Both the position numbers and the translations under genes were made by a program. From positions 1 to 35,582 of the forward strand of contig PBTB01000126.1 in assembly GCA_002726945.1 (NCBI GenBank): a stretch of DNA of 35,582 nt, read 5' to 3'. Source of the stretch: Deltaproteobacteria bacterium (lineage in GTDB: Bacteria > SAR324 > NAC60-12). Within the stretch, counting starts at the first letter, position 1; each line of letters starts with the position of its first letter. The notes beneath the pieces are model-generated. The model did no database searches, was not told the DNA's origin, and was given only the letters and a program-made list of their open reading frames with translations. Shown one piece after another: positions 1-8,341 of this stretch.

Positions 1-71
1 AAACAAAAAACATGGATTCAATGATCTCGCAATATTATTAGGATGCGGATTATGGAATTTTCACTTAAAAT

Positions 72-1304
72 ATGCATAAATTATTTATAGGAATGTCTAT
101 TGATCTGGAGAACATCACTTGGCGCAGGACAATCGACCTCTGCGACCGGCAGCTCCGGAATTGCGAGGTCGGACTGGGGTCGAAGTTCGACGGCTTTGCG
201 CACAAGACCGGATTCGATATCGTGGCGGCCTCCGAGATCATGACAATCATGGCACTCGCCAAGGACATGGCCGACCTCCGGGAGCGGATTGGGCGTATTG
301 TGGTTGCCTACAACCGCAGCAACAAGCCCGTCTTCGCCCGCGAACTGAACTGCGTGGGTTCGATGTGCGTGATTCTCAGGGATGCCTTGCAGCCGAACTT
401 GGTGCAAACCACCGAACACACGCCGGTGTTCATCCACTGCGGACCCTTCGGGAATATCGCTCACGGCTGCAACAGCGTCCGGGCTACTCGGCTTTCGCTC
501 AAGCTCGCGCCGTATGTCATCACTGAAGCAGGCTTCGCGGCAGACCTTGGAGCCGAGAAGTTCCTCCACATCAAGTGCCGTCAGGCGGACCTCACGCCCA
601 GTGCAGGAGTCCTTGTTGCCACCGTGCGGGCACTCAAGTACCACGGGGGGATTGAGAAGGAAGCGCTTGGCATCGAAAACGTCAAGGCCGTGCGTATCGG
701 CTGTGCGAACCTGCAGACTCACGCTGAGAACGTTCAGAAGTACGGAATCCCGGTGGTCATCGCGCTCAACCGCTTTCCCACCGACACTCCGGCGGAACTG
801 GATGCGGTCCAGGAGTTTTGTGCCACCATGGGCATGGACTGTGCCCTCAGCGAGGTGGTTGCTCGTGGTGGCGACGGCGGCATTGAACTCGCCAAGAAGG
901 TCAAGGCACTCGCTGATAACAGCGTCGGAGAACGTGTTTCCCTTTACGATCTCAAGGATCCGATCAAGACTCGCATCGAAACACTCGCCCGCGAGGTGTA
1001 CCGAGCCGATGGAGTGGACTTCACTCCAGAAGCGGAAGCGGCCATCGTCCGTCTGGAGCAGAATGACCTAAGCGAGTGGCCGATCTGCATGGCGAAAACC
1101 CAGGCTTCCCTCTCGGACGATTCCAAGCAGCGCAATGCCCCCCGAGGCTGGCGGCTGCAAGTCCGGGAGGTCAAGGTATCCAACGGGGCCGGGTTCATCA
1201 TCGTGGTCACAGGCAAGATGATGCTGATGCCCGGAATGCCGAAACAATCGGCAGTGAACCTGATCGACATTGATGAATCCGGACGGATCTCCGGACTGTC
1301 CTGA
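72..1304 (+). CDS. fhs: Formate-tetrahydrofolate ligase, N-terminally truncated
   Basis: The product matches formyltetrahydrofolate synthetase from about residue 160 of the usual ~556-residue enzyme to its C-terminus. Family blocks visible are ITWRR near the start, ETGFDI-like KTGFDIVAASE, NLVQTTEHTPVFIHCGPF, IAHGCNS, TEAGFAADLGAEKF, VATVRALKYHGG and a C-terminal MPGMPK. The enzyme makes 10-formyl-THF from formate, ATP and THF. The N-terminal third, which carries the ATP-binding loop, is absent: homology begins abruptly after an AT-rich stretch, near the internal ATG at 93. Neither ATG (72 or 93) has a well-spaced ribosome binding site. As drawn it should be catalytically dead, so it is a pseudogene, a rearrangement product or an assembly join. 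folB follows 2 nt after its stop. Family assignment is near certain; the start and functional status are not. Confidence 0.88.
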   Translation: MHKLFIGMSIDLENITWRRTIDLCDRQLRNCEVGLGSKFDGFAHKTGFDIVAASEIMTIMALAKDMADLRERIGRIVVAYNRSNKPVFARELNCVGSMCVILRDALQPNLVQTTEHTPVFIHCGPFGNIAHGCNSVRATRLSLKLAPYVITEAGFAADLGAEKFLHIKCRQADLTPSAGVLVATVRALKYHGGIEKEALGIENVKAVRIGCANLQTHAENVQKYGIPVVIALNRFPTDTPAELDAVQEFCATMGMDCALSEVVARGGDGGIELAKKVKALADNSVGERVSLYDLKDPIKTRIETLAREVYRADGVDFTPEAEAAIVRLEQNDLSEWPICMAKTQASLSDDSKQRNAPRGWRLQVREVKVSNGAGFIIVVTGKMMLMPGMPKQSAVNLIDIDESGRISGLS

Positions 1305-1306
1305 GC

Positions 1307-1684
1307 ATGGGATCGAAGACCTACACCACCCGGCTGCATAACCTTGTGGTCTATGCGTACCACGGGGTACATCCGGAGGAAAAAACCCTCGGTCAGCGCT
1401 TTGAAATCGACATCGAATTCACGCTTGCCAACCCCCCGCAACCGTGGCGGGATGACTTGCGGTCAACGGTCTCCTATGTCAACCTGAACCGTTTGGCTTC
1501 ACGCATTGCAGAGCGTGAGAAATTCGACCTGATCGAGACCCTTGCGGACCGGATGGTGGAGGAGGTCCGCAAGCATCCCCTGATCGCCTCAGTGACGATT
1601 CGAGTGCGCAAACCTTCCGTTCCCATCCAAGGCGTTGTGGACTACGTTGAGGTCGAGGTGAACTGGGAGGGGGACTCAAAATAA
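1307..1684 (+). CDS. folB: Dihydroneopterin aldolase
   Basis: This 125-residue protein has the full FolB/FolX pattern: YHGVHPEEKTLGQRFEID near the N-terminus, the TVSYVNL strand, DLIETLADRM, and the C-terminal VTIRVRKPSVPIQGVVDYVEVEV. FolB cleaves 7,8-dihydroneopterin to 6-hydroxymethyl-dihydropterin plus glycolaldehyde in folate synthesis. The ATG lies 2 nt after the fhs stop, so the two genes are probably co-transcribed and translationally coupled. The lysine in RVRKP and the glutamates in HPEEK are where the family places active-site residues. A folate gene beside fhs and upstream of a THF-dependent demethylase operon fits a C1 theme. FolX (epimerase) is a less likely alternative. Confidence 0.92.
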   Translation: MGSKTYTTRLHNLVVYAYHGVHPEEKTLGQRFEIDIEFTLANPPQPWRDDLRSTVSYVNLNRLASRIAEREKFDLIETLADRMVEEVRKHPLIASVTIRVRKPSVPIQGVVDYVEVEVNWEGDSK

Positions 1685-1705
1685 TTCATTGAACAGGAGA
1701 AAAAT

Positions 1706-2185
1706 ATGAATTGGGAAGAAGCATGTGCGGCTCCAAGTTTATTGAACCTCCCCTATAAAATTGAATTAAACGAATGGGGGACCATTATGATGAGCCCGGT
1801 CAGTTTACAACACTCGTATTATGCAAAAGAAATTGGAATCCTTTTGGAAGAGTTCCTTGAGGGAGGGTTTTCATTACTTGAGGCTGCCGTCGAAACAACA
1901 AAAGGAACTCGTGTCCCGGATGTGGCTTGGTTTACACGGGAACATTGGCAAAAGAACAAAGGGAATTTTGCGGCATCCACTGCACCAATGATCTGTGTTG
2001 AAGTTCTTTCACCCAGCAATGCCTGGGGGGAAATGGAAGAAAAAAAAGCACTTTTTTTTGCAGCAGGTGCGGAAGAGGTTTGGGTTTGTGTGCCTGACGG
2101 GAAAATGCGTTTTTTCACGACCAATGGCGAAATCAAAAAATCAGAAATTGCTCCAGGATTTCCTCTGGAAATCATTCTCGACTGA
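1706..2185 (+). CDS. Uma2-family (DUF820) PD-(D/E)XK nuclease-like protein
   Basis: This 159-residue protein shows the Uma2/DUF820 layout: an N-terminal strand region, an acidic RVPDVAW motif (about residue 70), CVEVLSPSN (about 97-105), and a helix EEKKALFFAAGAEEVWV (about 111-127). The fold is related to restriction endonucleases, but biological roles are mostly unknown. A clear AGGAG lies 7 nt before the ATG. The gene is much more AT-rich than its neighbours, with A8 and T8 runs, and has none of the TCCGGA hexamers common elsewhere in the window. This suggests recent acquisition. It sits between folB and the deacylase gene and has no obvious functional link to either. Confidence 0.85.
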   Translation: MNWEEACAAPSLLNLPYKIELNEWGTIMMSPVSLQHSYYAKEIGILLEEFLEGGFSLLEAAVETTKGTRVPDVAWFTREHWQKNKGNFAASTAPMICVEVLSPSNAWGEMEEKKALFFAAGAEEVWVCVPDGKMRFFTTNGEIKKSEIAPGFPLEIILD

Positions 2186-2203
2186 AACTTTGATTGCTGT
2201 GAC

Positions 2204-2710
2204 ATGACGGATCTGTACGAATTTCTCGACACCCACGGCGTGACCTATGACCGGCATGACCACCCGCCGGTTTACACCGTTGAGGAGTCCAAGCAACTTA
2301 TCCCGGAGATTCCCGGAGGCAAGACCAAGAATTTGTTTCTGCGGGACAAGAAGGGGACGCGTCACATCCTGCTGACGGTGGAGCAGGACAAGCGGGTGGA
2401 CCTCAAGCGCGTCTCGGACGTGGCCGAGTCCAGCAAGTTGAGTTTTGGTTCGGCGGAGCGCCTCAAGCAGCATCTGGGAATCGAACCCGGATCGGTGAGC
2501 CTGCTCGCTCTTTTCAACGACCCTGACGGGCAGGTGGAGGTGTTCATTGACGAAGAGCTTTGGCAGGAGGAGGCTTTGCTCTGCCACCCGCTCCAGAATA
2601 CCAGCACCCTGAGCATTCCTCGGGAGGACATGGAGCGTTTTTTCGAGGCGACTGGACATAGTTTCCGGCTCGTCACGGTACCTGTATCAGAAAATCCAAC
2701 CGATCACTAA
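2204..2710 (+). CDS. ProX/YbaK-type aminoacyl-tRNA deacylase
   Basis: This 168-residue single-domain protein of the YbaK/ProX superfamily resembles the free-standing prolyl-tRNA editing proteins (ProXp-ala/PrdX type). Motifs include the N-terminal YDRHDHPPVYTVEES, GGKTKNLFLRDKKG, the strand RHILLTVEQDKRVDLKR, KLSFGSAERL and a glycine-containing GIEPGSVSLLAL. Members hydrolyse mischarged tRNA such as Ala-tRNA(Pro) in the cytoplasm. The conserved lysine in the GGKTKN block is present. Spacing to the Uma2 stop is 18 nt and the SD is weak. The stop lies 19 nt before the next gene, so it may share a transcript with the sarcosine-type operon, but no functional link is evident. Confidence 0.88.
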   Translation: MTDLYEFLDTHGVTYDRHDHPPVYTVEESKQLIPEIPGGKTKNLFLRDKKGTRHILLTVEQDKRVDLKRVSDVAESSKLSFGSAERLKQHLGIEPGSVSLLALFNDPDGQVEVFIDEELWQEEALLCHPLQNTSTLSIPREDMERFFEATGHSFRLVTVPVSENPTDH

Positions 2711-2729
2711 ACACAAGCAAGGAGCAGCA

Positions 2730-4043
2730 ATGTCCCGCACAGCAGACGCCATCATCATCGGTGCCGGCGTGATCGGTTCCAACATCGCCTTTGAGTTGGC
2801 AAAACGCGGATACAAAACCCTCAACATTGACAAACTGCCCGCCTCCGGGTATGGCTCAACAAGCAACTCGTGTGCGATTGTCCGGGCACACTACTCCACT
2901 TGGGATGGCGTGGCGATGGCCTACGAGGGCTTCTTCTACTGGGACAACTGGGAGGACTACCTTGGCGTCAAGGACGAGCGCGGCATGGCCAAGTACATGA
3001 AAACCGGCTCCTGCATGTTCATGCTCCAAGGCACAGACCACAGCAAGAAGTCCCTCAAGTACTTCAAGGAAATCGGCATTGAACACGAACTCTGGGACTT
3101 GGACACGCTCAAGCAGCGCATGCCGATCTACACCCACGACCAGTATGGCGGCACCACCCGTCCGGATGAGGACGAGCATTTCTTCGACAAAACCGGCGAA
3201 AAAATCGAAGGCGCGGTGTACACCCCCGGTTCTGGATACGTCAGCGACCCGCAACTGGCCTCCCACAACCTGCAAGTGGCCGCAGAAGCCCAGGGTGGTG
3301 CATTTCTCTTCAACACTGAAACCACCGCCATCCGACAGGAGAACGAACACGTATTGGGGGTCACGCTCAGTACCGGAGAACAGGTCGACGCTTCAATCGT
3401 GATCAACGTCGCCGGACCGCATTCCTTCGTCATCAACCGCATGGCCGGGGTCGAGGATGACATGAACATCAAGACCAAGGCCCTGCGCCATGAAGTCCAC
3501 CATGTCCCCGCGCCGAAGGGTTTCAACTTCGAGCAGGACGGCATGCACACCTCGGATGGCGACAACGCCATCTATTTCCGTCCGGAAACCGGCAACACCA
3601 TTCTGATTGGCAGTGAGGATCCCGCGTGTGATCCGAAGGAGTGGATTGACAATCCGGACCACTTCAACAACCAGATCACGGAATCGCAATGGAAGGCGCA
3701 GGTGTATCGCTGCGCCCGCCGCATTCCGGATTTGGAGATCCCGTCCCGCACTCGTGGGGTCGTGGACCTGTACGACGTTTCGGATGACTGGATTCCGCTT
3801 TACGACAAGTCGTGCCTCAAGGGCTACTACATGGCCATTGGCTCGAGCGGGAACCAGTTCAAGAACGCCTCGGTGGCTGCGCACTGCATGGCCGAGTTGA
3901 TCGTGGCTTGCGAGGGGGGACAGGAGCACGACAAAGACCCTGTTCAGGTGAAGACGGTTCACACCGGCCTGACCCTCAACATGGGCTTCTATTCCCGCAA
4001 GCGCGAGATCAATCCCAACAGCAGTTTTTCGGTGAACGGCTGA
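2730..4043 (+). CDS. FAD-dependent oxidoreductase, DAO family (sarcosine/dimethylglycine dehydrogenase-like)
   Basis: This 437-residue flavoprotein has an N-terminal Rossmann motif, IIIGAGVIGSNIAFELAKRG (residues about 8-27). It is followed by the DAO-family GSTSNSCAIVRAHYS, in which related amine oxidases place the flavin-contacting loop, and a C-terminal AIGSSGNQFKNA. It resembles sarcosine oxidase beta and dimethylglycine dehydrogenase flavin domains but lacks a GcvT domain. Expected reaction is oxidative demethylation or deamination of a small N-methylated amino acid. A strong SD (AAGGAG) precedes the ATG. It heads the operon that continues into soxDAG, a second beta-like subunit and etfBA, so electrons probably go to ETF. 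The substrate is not determinable from sequence; dimethylglycine is my best guess. Confidence 0.85.
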   Translation: MSRTADAIIIGAGVIGSNIAFELAKRGYKTLNIDKLPASGYGSTSNSCAIVRAHYSTWDGVAMAYEGFFYWDNWEDYLGVKDERGMAKYMKTGSCMFMLQGTDHSKKSLKYFKEIGIEHELWDLDTLKQRMPIYTHDQYGGTTRPDEDEHFFDKTGEKIEGAVYTPGSGYVSDPQLASHNLQVAAEAQGGAFLFNTETTAIRQENEHVLGVTLSTGEQVDASIVINVAGPHSFVINRMAGVEDDMNIKTKALRHEVHHVPAPKGFNFEQDGMHTSDGDNAIYFRPETGNTILIGSEDPACDPKEWIDNPDHFNNQITESQWKAQVYRCARRIPDLEIPSRTRGVVDLYDVSDDWIPLYDKSCLKGYYMAIGSSGNQFKNASVAAHCMAELIVACEGGQEHDKDPVQVKTVHTGLTLNMGFYSRKREINPNSSFSVNG

Positions 4044-4046
4044 CGG

Positions 4047-4280
4047 ATGCCGTTCCGCTTCTTGAAGCATACCCAGGAACGGCTTCAGGGACGGGGCCTT
4101 GCCTCTGGAGTTGCTTCGGCGGGTGCTGGAAGCTCCAGAGCAGCAAGTCCCGGGTGCCCAAGGAACGGTTGTTTACCAGTCTCGCTTCAAACTGCCGTGA
4201 ACGAAAATGCGGATCCCGCTGTTGTAACAACGGTGTACCTCACTTCGAAAGTTGAGAAATCCTGGAAGGAGGAGCCCTGA
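4047..4280 (+). pseudogene. Decayed DUF4258-family gene (frameshifted)
   Basis: Reading across frames reconstructs a DUF4258-like protein. Frame 1 gives MPFRFLKHTQERLQGRG. The +1 frame then gives LPLELLRRVLEAPEQ and GTVVYQSRF, and frame 1 resumes with VNENADPAVVTTVYLTSKV and EKSWKE. The blocks KH..ER, LE.VL..P.Q, VYQS and TVY.TSK.EK.W are typical of this family. The first shift falls in a GGGG run near 4095, consistent with one extra G. The second, near 4200, looks like a small deletion, because the segment between VYQS and VNE is shorter than usual. No intact ORF remains. It begins 3 nt after the flavoprotein stop and overlaps the DUF2283 remnant. A sequencing error could explain the first shift but hardly both. 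Confidence 0.6.
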
Positions 4281-4432
4281 AAATCCACGACGATCCGGAA
4301 GTTGACATTCTCTACATCCAGATCCGGAATGCGAAAGTCGCCTCGCGAAGAGGAGCCGCCGGGAGTGGTGTGGATTATGCGGAAGACCGCGAAATCGCAG
4401 GCATCGAACTCCACATCATGCTTCTGAGGTGA
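4277..4432 (+). CDS. DUF2283-family small protein, CTG start (possibly decayed)
   Basis: This 51-codon ORF is absent from the supplied track because it starts with CTG. It reads KIHDDPEVDILYIQIRNAKV then VDYAEDREIAGIEL, matching the DUF2283 pattern (KI.YD.E.D.LYI.. ..VDYD..G.IVGIE). A strong GGAGGAG lies 3-9 nt upstream of the CTG, so the CTG occupies the normal start position and is either a rare start or a mutated ATG. DUF2283 genes commonly sit directly after DUF4258 genes, as here, and the pair resembles a toxin-antitoxin arrangement, though I do not know of firm proof. The loop before VDY is altered and the C-terminus is short, so function is doubtful. Confidence 0.55.
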   Translation: MKIHDDPEVDILYIQIRNAKVASRRGAAGSGVDYAEDREIAGIELHIMLLR

Positions 4433-4506
4433 TCGCACCTCTGAACCCGGTGGGGAAAGCCGCCTGAAGGTCTCCCGGTCACAGTAACCTGACAAAGGAA
4501 CAGCGC

Positions 4507-4794
4507 ATGAGTTTCCAACTGAGTTGCCCGAACTGCGGAAAGCGCGCCGTTGGCGAGTTTGCCTTCAGAAGTGAAGTGCTGGAGCGACCCTCGCAAGACG
4601 ATGACTTCCGGAAATGGGCTGAGTATGTGTATCTGCGCCGCAACCACCGGGGCAAGCAGCTTGAGTGGTGGTACCACCGAGGTGGCTGCCAAAGCTGGTT
4701 TCTTGTGGAGCGAGACACCGTGAATAACACGGATCACTGCAGCTTTTGGTACAAAGACCTCCAGCAGGTTCTGGCCACAGAAAAGGAGGGCTGA
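4507..4794 (+). CDS. soxD: Sarcosine oxidase-type delta subunit
   Basis: This 95-residue protein has the SoxD architecture: an N-terminal zinc-knuckle CPNCG (residues 7-11), a WAEYVYLRRNHRG block, and the hallmark EWWYHRGGCQSWFLVERDTV towards the C-terminus. In heterotetrameric sarcosine oxidase, delta is a small zinc-binding subunit that packs on alpha. An AAAGGA site precedes the ATG. The stop TGA overlaps the ATG of the alpha gene (TGATG), giving tight translational coupling and supporting the 4794 start for alpha. The gene is separated from the upstream flavoprotein by the DUF4258/DUF2283 remnants, which appear to interrupt a once contiguous operon. Confidence 0.9.
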   Translation: MSFQLSCPNCGKRAVGEFAFRSEVLERPSQDDDFRKWAEYVYLRRNHRGKQLEWWYHRGGCQSWFLVERDTVNNTDHCSFWYKDLQQVLATEKEG

Positions 4795-7676
4795 TGGCAC
4801 GACGCATCCAAGCACACCGCTACCTCACCTTGCCGGAGCGTGGCAGGGAGATTTCCTTTAAGTACAACGGGAAGACCCTCACAGGCTACGAGACCGACAC
4901 CATTGCCTCCGCACTGATGGCAGAGGAGGTCAAGATCACGAGCCGCAGTTTCAAGTACCACCGCCCTCGCGGGCAGTTCGACGCCGAGGGGCACGGCCCG
5001 GAAGTGCTGGTCACGGTGGACGACGAACCGAACCTCTGGGCAGACCTGATTCCGCTCCGTGACGGCATGGAGGTCAAGTCGCAAAACACCTGGCCGTCTC
5101 CGGAGTTCGACATCGCGGCAGTCAACCAAGTCACCGTTCCCATGCTCCCGAACGGGTTTTACTACAAGATGTTCCACAAGCCCAAGTGGGTGTGGCCGCT
5201 TGCGGAAGCACAAATCCGCAAGGTCGCCGGGCTTGGGAAGATCGACATCAAGGGACGGCACAACAAGCGGCGCTACGAAAAGCGCTACCGCTTTCCGGAT
5301 GTCTGCGTGATTGGCGGTGGCCCCGCAGGTTTGGGTGCGGCGCTGGCAGCGTTGGAAGAGGGCAAGCAGGTGCTGCTCATCGAGAACCGCGCCGAACTCG
5401 GAGGCCACTCGCTTTTTGACCTGTCTCCAGTGTCCGGAAGCCCGGTTTCCGAACTGAACGGCCAGCCGGCCTACCAGGCGGTGCAGACGCTGATTGAGGA
5501 GTTGGCGGATTCCCCGAATCTGGAGGTGATGGTCAACACCACGGTCTTTGCGCTTTACGAGGACAACCTCGTGGCGGCGCAGTGCGGCAGCGACATGTTC
5601 AAGATTCGCGCAGAATCGGTGGTCCTCTGCCCCGGAGCGACCGACCGCCTGCTGGTGTTTGAGAACAACGACCTTCCCGGAGTGATAAGCGCCCGGGCCG
5701 TCGAGCGCAGCATCGCCCGCCACGGCGTGCTTCCGGACGAGGACGCGGTGGTTGTGACCACGCACGACGGCGGCTACCACACTGCGATGATGCTCCACGG
5801 GGCAGGCGCAAAAGTGATGGCGGTCGTGGACTCCCGCACGGGCAACACCCCTGGACACTTCGAGAACCAGGCCCGTGAGGCTGGCATCGAAATCCACAAG
5901 GGGCACACCGTCCACCGCGCACGCGGAGGTCGGTTCGTCACTGGAATGGATGTTGGTTCGCCAACGGGCAGCGACACCACTCGCTCCTTCAACTGTGATC
6001 TGCTCGTGCTGGCCGTTGGCTTCAAACCCACGCTCAACCTGCTCTCGATGGGGCGCAAGACCCCAGTGTGGAACATCGAACGCGGCATTCTGCAAGTGAA
6101 CGAACTGCCGGAGCACATCTACTCCGCAGGCGAAGTTCACGGCAACGCTTCCTTTGGGCGACTGCTGGAAGAAGGCAGTACTGCCGGAAAAGCAGCAGCC
6201 CAAGGCGCGGCCAATCCCGCAACCTCCCGGACGGCGGAAGAGATCATCGCGGCCTTGCCTGCCGACATCGAGTGTGGCGGCAAGAACCACTTCATCTGCA
6301 AGTGCATGGATGTCACCCGCAACGAGGCGCAGGCTTCGATCGGCGAGGGCTACGATCAGGTGGAATCGCTCAAGCGCTACACCAGCATGGGCATGGGTCC
6401 GTGTCAGGGCAAGAGCTGTCACGAGGCCATTGCCCGGCTGGCAGCCATCGACACAGGGCTGTCTCCGGAAGAGGCCATGCCGACCACGATGCGCCCACCG
6501 TTCATGCCCACGACCTTCGGGATTCTGGCAGGACGCGCACCGCACCTTGGACCAATCCGGCGCACCGCGATGCACCACGCCCACATCGACCGGAACGTGA
6601 AGTTCCTCGATGCCGGACAGTGGAAGCGTCCGGAATACTACACCACTCCCGAGGAGGAGGTCAAGCATGTCCGCACGAAGATCGGCATGATTGACGTCAG
6701 CACCCTCGGAAAGATCGAACTTTCGGGTCCGGATGCGCTGGACTTCCTGCACTTCCTGCTGCCCGGTAAATTTCGGAAGCTTGCCGTGGGGAAAACGCGC
6801 TACTCTATGATGATCGCCGAGGACGGCATTCTCTTTGAGGACGGCACACTTTCGCACGTCTCCGAGGGACGCTACTACCTCTCGACCACCACAGGGAATC
6901 AGGATGCGATCATGTCGATGATGATGTGGTGGCTCACGGTGGAACCCCGCGACGTGCAGGTCAAAAACCTCAGCGGGGCCAATGCGGCAATCAATGTCAC
7001 CGGTTCCGGAACACGGGAATTCCTGCAACCGCTCACGGATGTTGACCTCTCCAACGAGGCATTCCCGTACATGGCGTGCCGGGAAGGCAGCATCGCCGGT
7101 GTTCCGGTGGTGATGTTCCGGATTGGCTTCACAGGCGAGTTGGGATACGAAATCCACTACCCCGCCGAATACGGCGAGTCGCTGTGGAATCACCTGCTCG
7201 AAGAGGGAAAATCGCAGGACGTCAAGCCCTTCGGGGTCGAGACGCAGCGCATCCTGCGTCTGGAGAAGGGGCACTTGATCCCCGGAACCGACACGGACGC
7301 GCTCAGCAATCCCTATGAAGCCGGAGTCGGCTTCACCATCAAGGATGACAAACCCGACTTTCTCGGCAAGGCATTTCTCAAGGATTTCAAGGATCGTGGC
7401 ATCAAGAACCGTTTGGTGCCGTATGTCCTCGACAAGGGCGTGGTGATTCCGGAGGACGGAGTCGCGGTGATCGAACAGGGCAAGGCCGTTGGCCGCGTCA
7501 CCAGTTCCCGCACCAGCCCCACACTGGAACAAGGGATTGGACTCGTCTGGCTCCCAGACGGCATGGCGAAGACCAACCAACGTTTCACGATCCGCAACCG
7601 AAAAGGAGTTGATACGAACGCAATCGTGATCGATCATGCCTCGTATGATCCACATGGAGAAAGGCTGAAGTCATGA
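4794..7676 (+). CDS. soxA: Sarcosine oxidase-type alpha subunit with retained Fe-S cysteine motif
   Basis: This 960-residue multidomain subunit starts at the ATG overlapping the soxD stop; the longer ORF start at 4746 lies inside soxD. Domains in order: a ferredoxin-fold N-terminus (about 15-100, with SRSFKYHRPRG and no cluster cysteines), an NAD/FAD-type dinucleotide-binding domain with IGGGPAG at about 173-179, a BFD-like segment (about 490-550), and a GcvT-like THF-binding C-terminus (about 560-950, with RIGFTGELGYEI). The BFD-like segment has C502-x-C504 and C537-x4-C542. As I recall, canonical O2-dependent SoxA lacks these cysteines, while opine-oxidase-type relatives use such a motif for a [2Fe-2S] cluster. 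The GcvT domain should transfer the oxidised methyl to THF as methylene-THF. With etfBA downstream, I infer a dehydrogenase. Confidence 0.9.
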   Translation: MARRIQAHRYLTLPERGREISFKYNGKTLTGYETDTIASALMAEEVKITSRSFKYHRPRGQFDAEGHGPEVLVTVDDEPNLWADLIPLRDGMEVKSQNTWPSPEFDIAAVNQVTVPMLPNGFYYKMFHKPKWVWPLAEAQIRKVAGLGKIDIKGRHNKRRYEKRYRFPDVCVIGGGPAGLGAALAALEEGKQVLLIENRAELGGHSLFDLSPVSGSPVSELNGQPAYQAVQTLIEELADSPNLEVMVNTTVFALYEDNLVAAQCGSDMFKIRAESVVLCPGATDRLLVFENNDLPGVISARAVERSIARHGVLPDEDAVVVTTHDGGYHTAMMLHGAGAKVMAVVDSRTGNTPGHFENQAREAGIEIHKGHTVHRARGGRFVTGMDVGSPTGSDTTRSFNCDLLVLAVGFKPTLNLLSMGRKTPVWNIERGILQVNELPEHIYSAGEVHGNASFGRLLEEGSTAGKAAAQGAANPATSRTAEEIIAALPADIECGGKNHFICKCMDVTRNEAQASIGEGYDQVESLKRYTSMGMGPCQGKSCHEAIARLAAIDTGLSPEEAMPTTMRPPFMPTTFGILAGRAPHLGPIRRTAMHHAHIDRNVKFLDAGQWKRPEYYTTPEEEVKHVRTKIGMIDVSTLGKIELSGPDALDFLHFLLPGKFRKLAVGKTRYSMMIAEDGILFEDGTLSHVSEGRYYLSTTTGNQDAIMSMMMWWLTVEPRDVQVKNLSGANAAINVTGSGTREFLQPLTDVDLSNEAFPYMACREGSIAGVPVVMFRIGFTGELGYEIHYPAEYGESLWNHLLEEGKSQDVKPFGVETQRILRLEKGHLIPGTDTDALSNPYEAGVGFTIKDDKPDFLGKAFLKDFKDRGIKNRLVPYVLDKGVVIPEDGVAVIEQGKAVGRVTSSRTSPTLEQGIGLVWLPDGMAKTNQRFTIRNRKGVDTNAIVIDHASYDPHGERLKS

Positions 7677-8341
7677 CTGCCTTACTGAAACACAGTGCGC
7701 TCTCAGGAGTGTACCGGATGAACGGTGCGAAGACCACCACGGTGGCAGGCTGGGAGATCGCCGAATCCTTTGGGGACACCTCCCGCGAACAAAGGCAACT
7801 TGCCGAAGGTGCGGTCCTCGTGGACTGGTCCCACATCGGCAAGCTCGCCCTCTCGCGGGGGGATGCGGCAGCCGTTGCCGAACAGGCGATTCCCGGTGCG
7901 GCCAAGGCGGCTGTGCTTGGCACGACCGGCAATCAGGACCAAGTCGCCCTCCGGCTCACGGAGAACGACTATCAGTTGCTCTGCCAACCCGGACAGGAGC
8001 AAGCCCTTTTGGAGAAGATGGACCAGGCCAAAAGCACAGTCACGGACTCCACCGGGGCACTGGCGTGCTTTGCGCTGGGAGGTCCACGACGGGACGAGGT
8101 GCTGGAGCGTTCAACGGCCGTTGACCTGCGACGCGACAAGGTGGTTCCCGGATCCGTGATCCAACTCACGATCCACACGATTCACTGCACCCTCTACCGC
8201 ACGGAAAACCTTGAAATCATCACCCACTCCCGTACCCTCTCGGAGTCGCTCTACGATGGCCTGATGGATGTCGGTGTGGGGGTTGGACTGATGCCCGCAG
8301 GACTGGGGACGATTCCAGTTTCATTTGAGGAGGAGAAGTGA
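7673..8341 (+). CDS. soxG: Sarcosine oxidase-type gamma subunit
   Basis: This 222-residue protein overlaps the alpha stop by an ATGA and ends overlapping the beta start, so its position in the D-A-G-B string supports SoxG. It resembles a truncated GcvT fold, as gamma subunits do: EGAVLVDWSHIGKLALSRGD near residue 45-63, ALGGPRRDEVLERST around 130, and HTIHCTLYRTENLEIITHSRTLSESLYDGL near 170-200. Gamma packs against alpha in the known heterotetramer and has no catalytic residues of its own. The sequence is divergent, as is normal for this subunit. An alternative description is simply a GcvT-like accessory protein. Confidence 0.78.
   Translation: MTALLKHSALSGVYRMNGAKTTTVAGWEIAESFGDTSREQRQLAEGAVLVDWSHIGKLALSRGDAAAVAEQAIPGAAKAAVLGTTGNQDQVALRLTENDYQLLCQPGQEQALLEKMDQAKSTVTDSTGALACFALGGPRRDEVLERSTAVDLRRDKVVPGSVIQLTIHTIHCTLYRTENLEIITHSRTLSESLYDGLMDVGVGVGLMPAGLGTIPVSFEEEK

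Noticed and set aside
2204-2710. Toxin or restriction partner of the adjacent Uma2 gene
   Set aside because: The protein is a clear YbaK/ProX-type deacylase. Adjacency alone gives no reason to call a defence or TA module.
4734-7655. 973-codon ORF on the minus strand opposite soxA
   Set aside because: It is a shadow of the soxA coding frame caused by GC-rich codon bias. The translation is low-quality, rich in His and Arg, and shows no family motifs, whereas the plus strand has clear domains.
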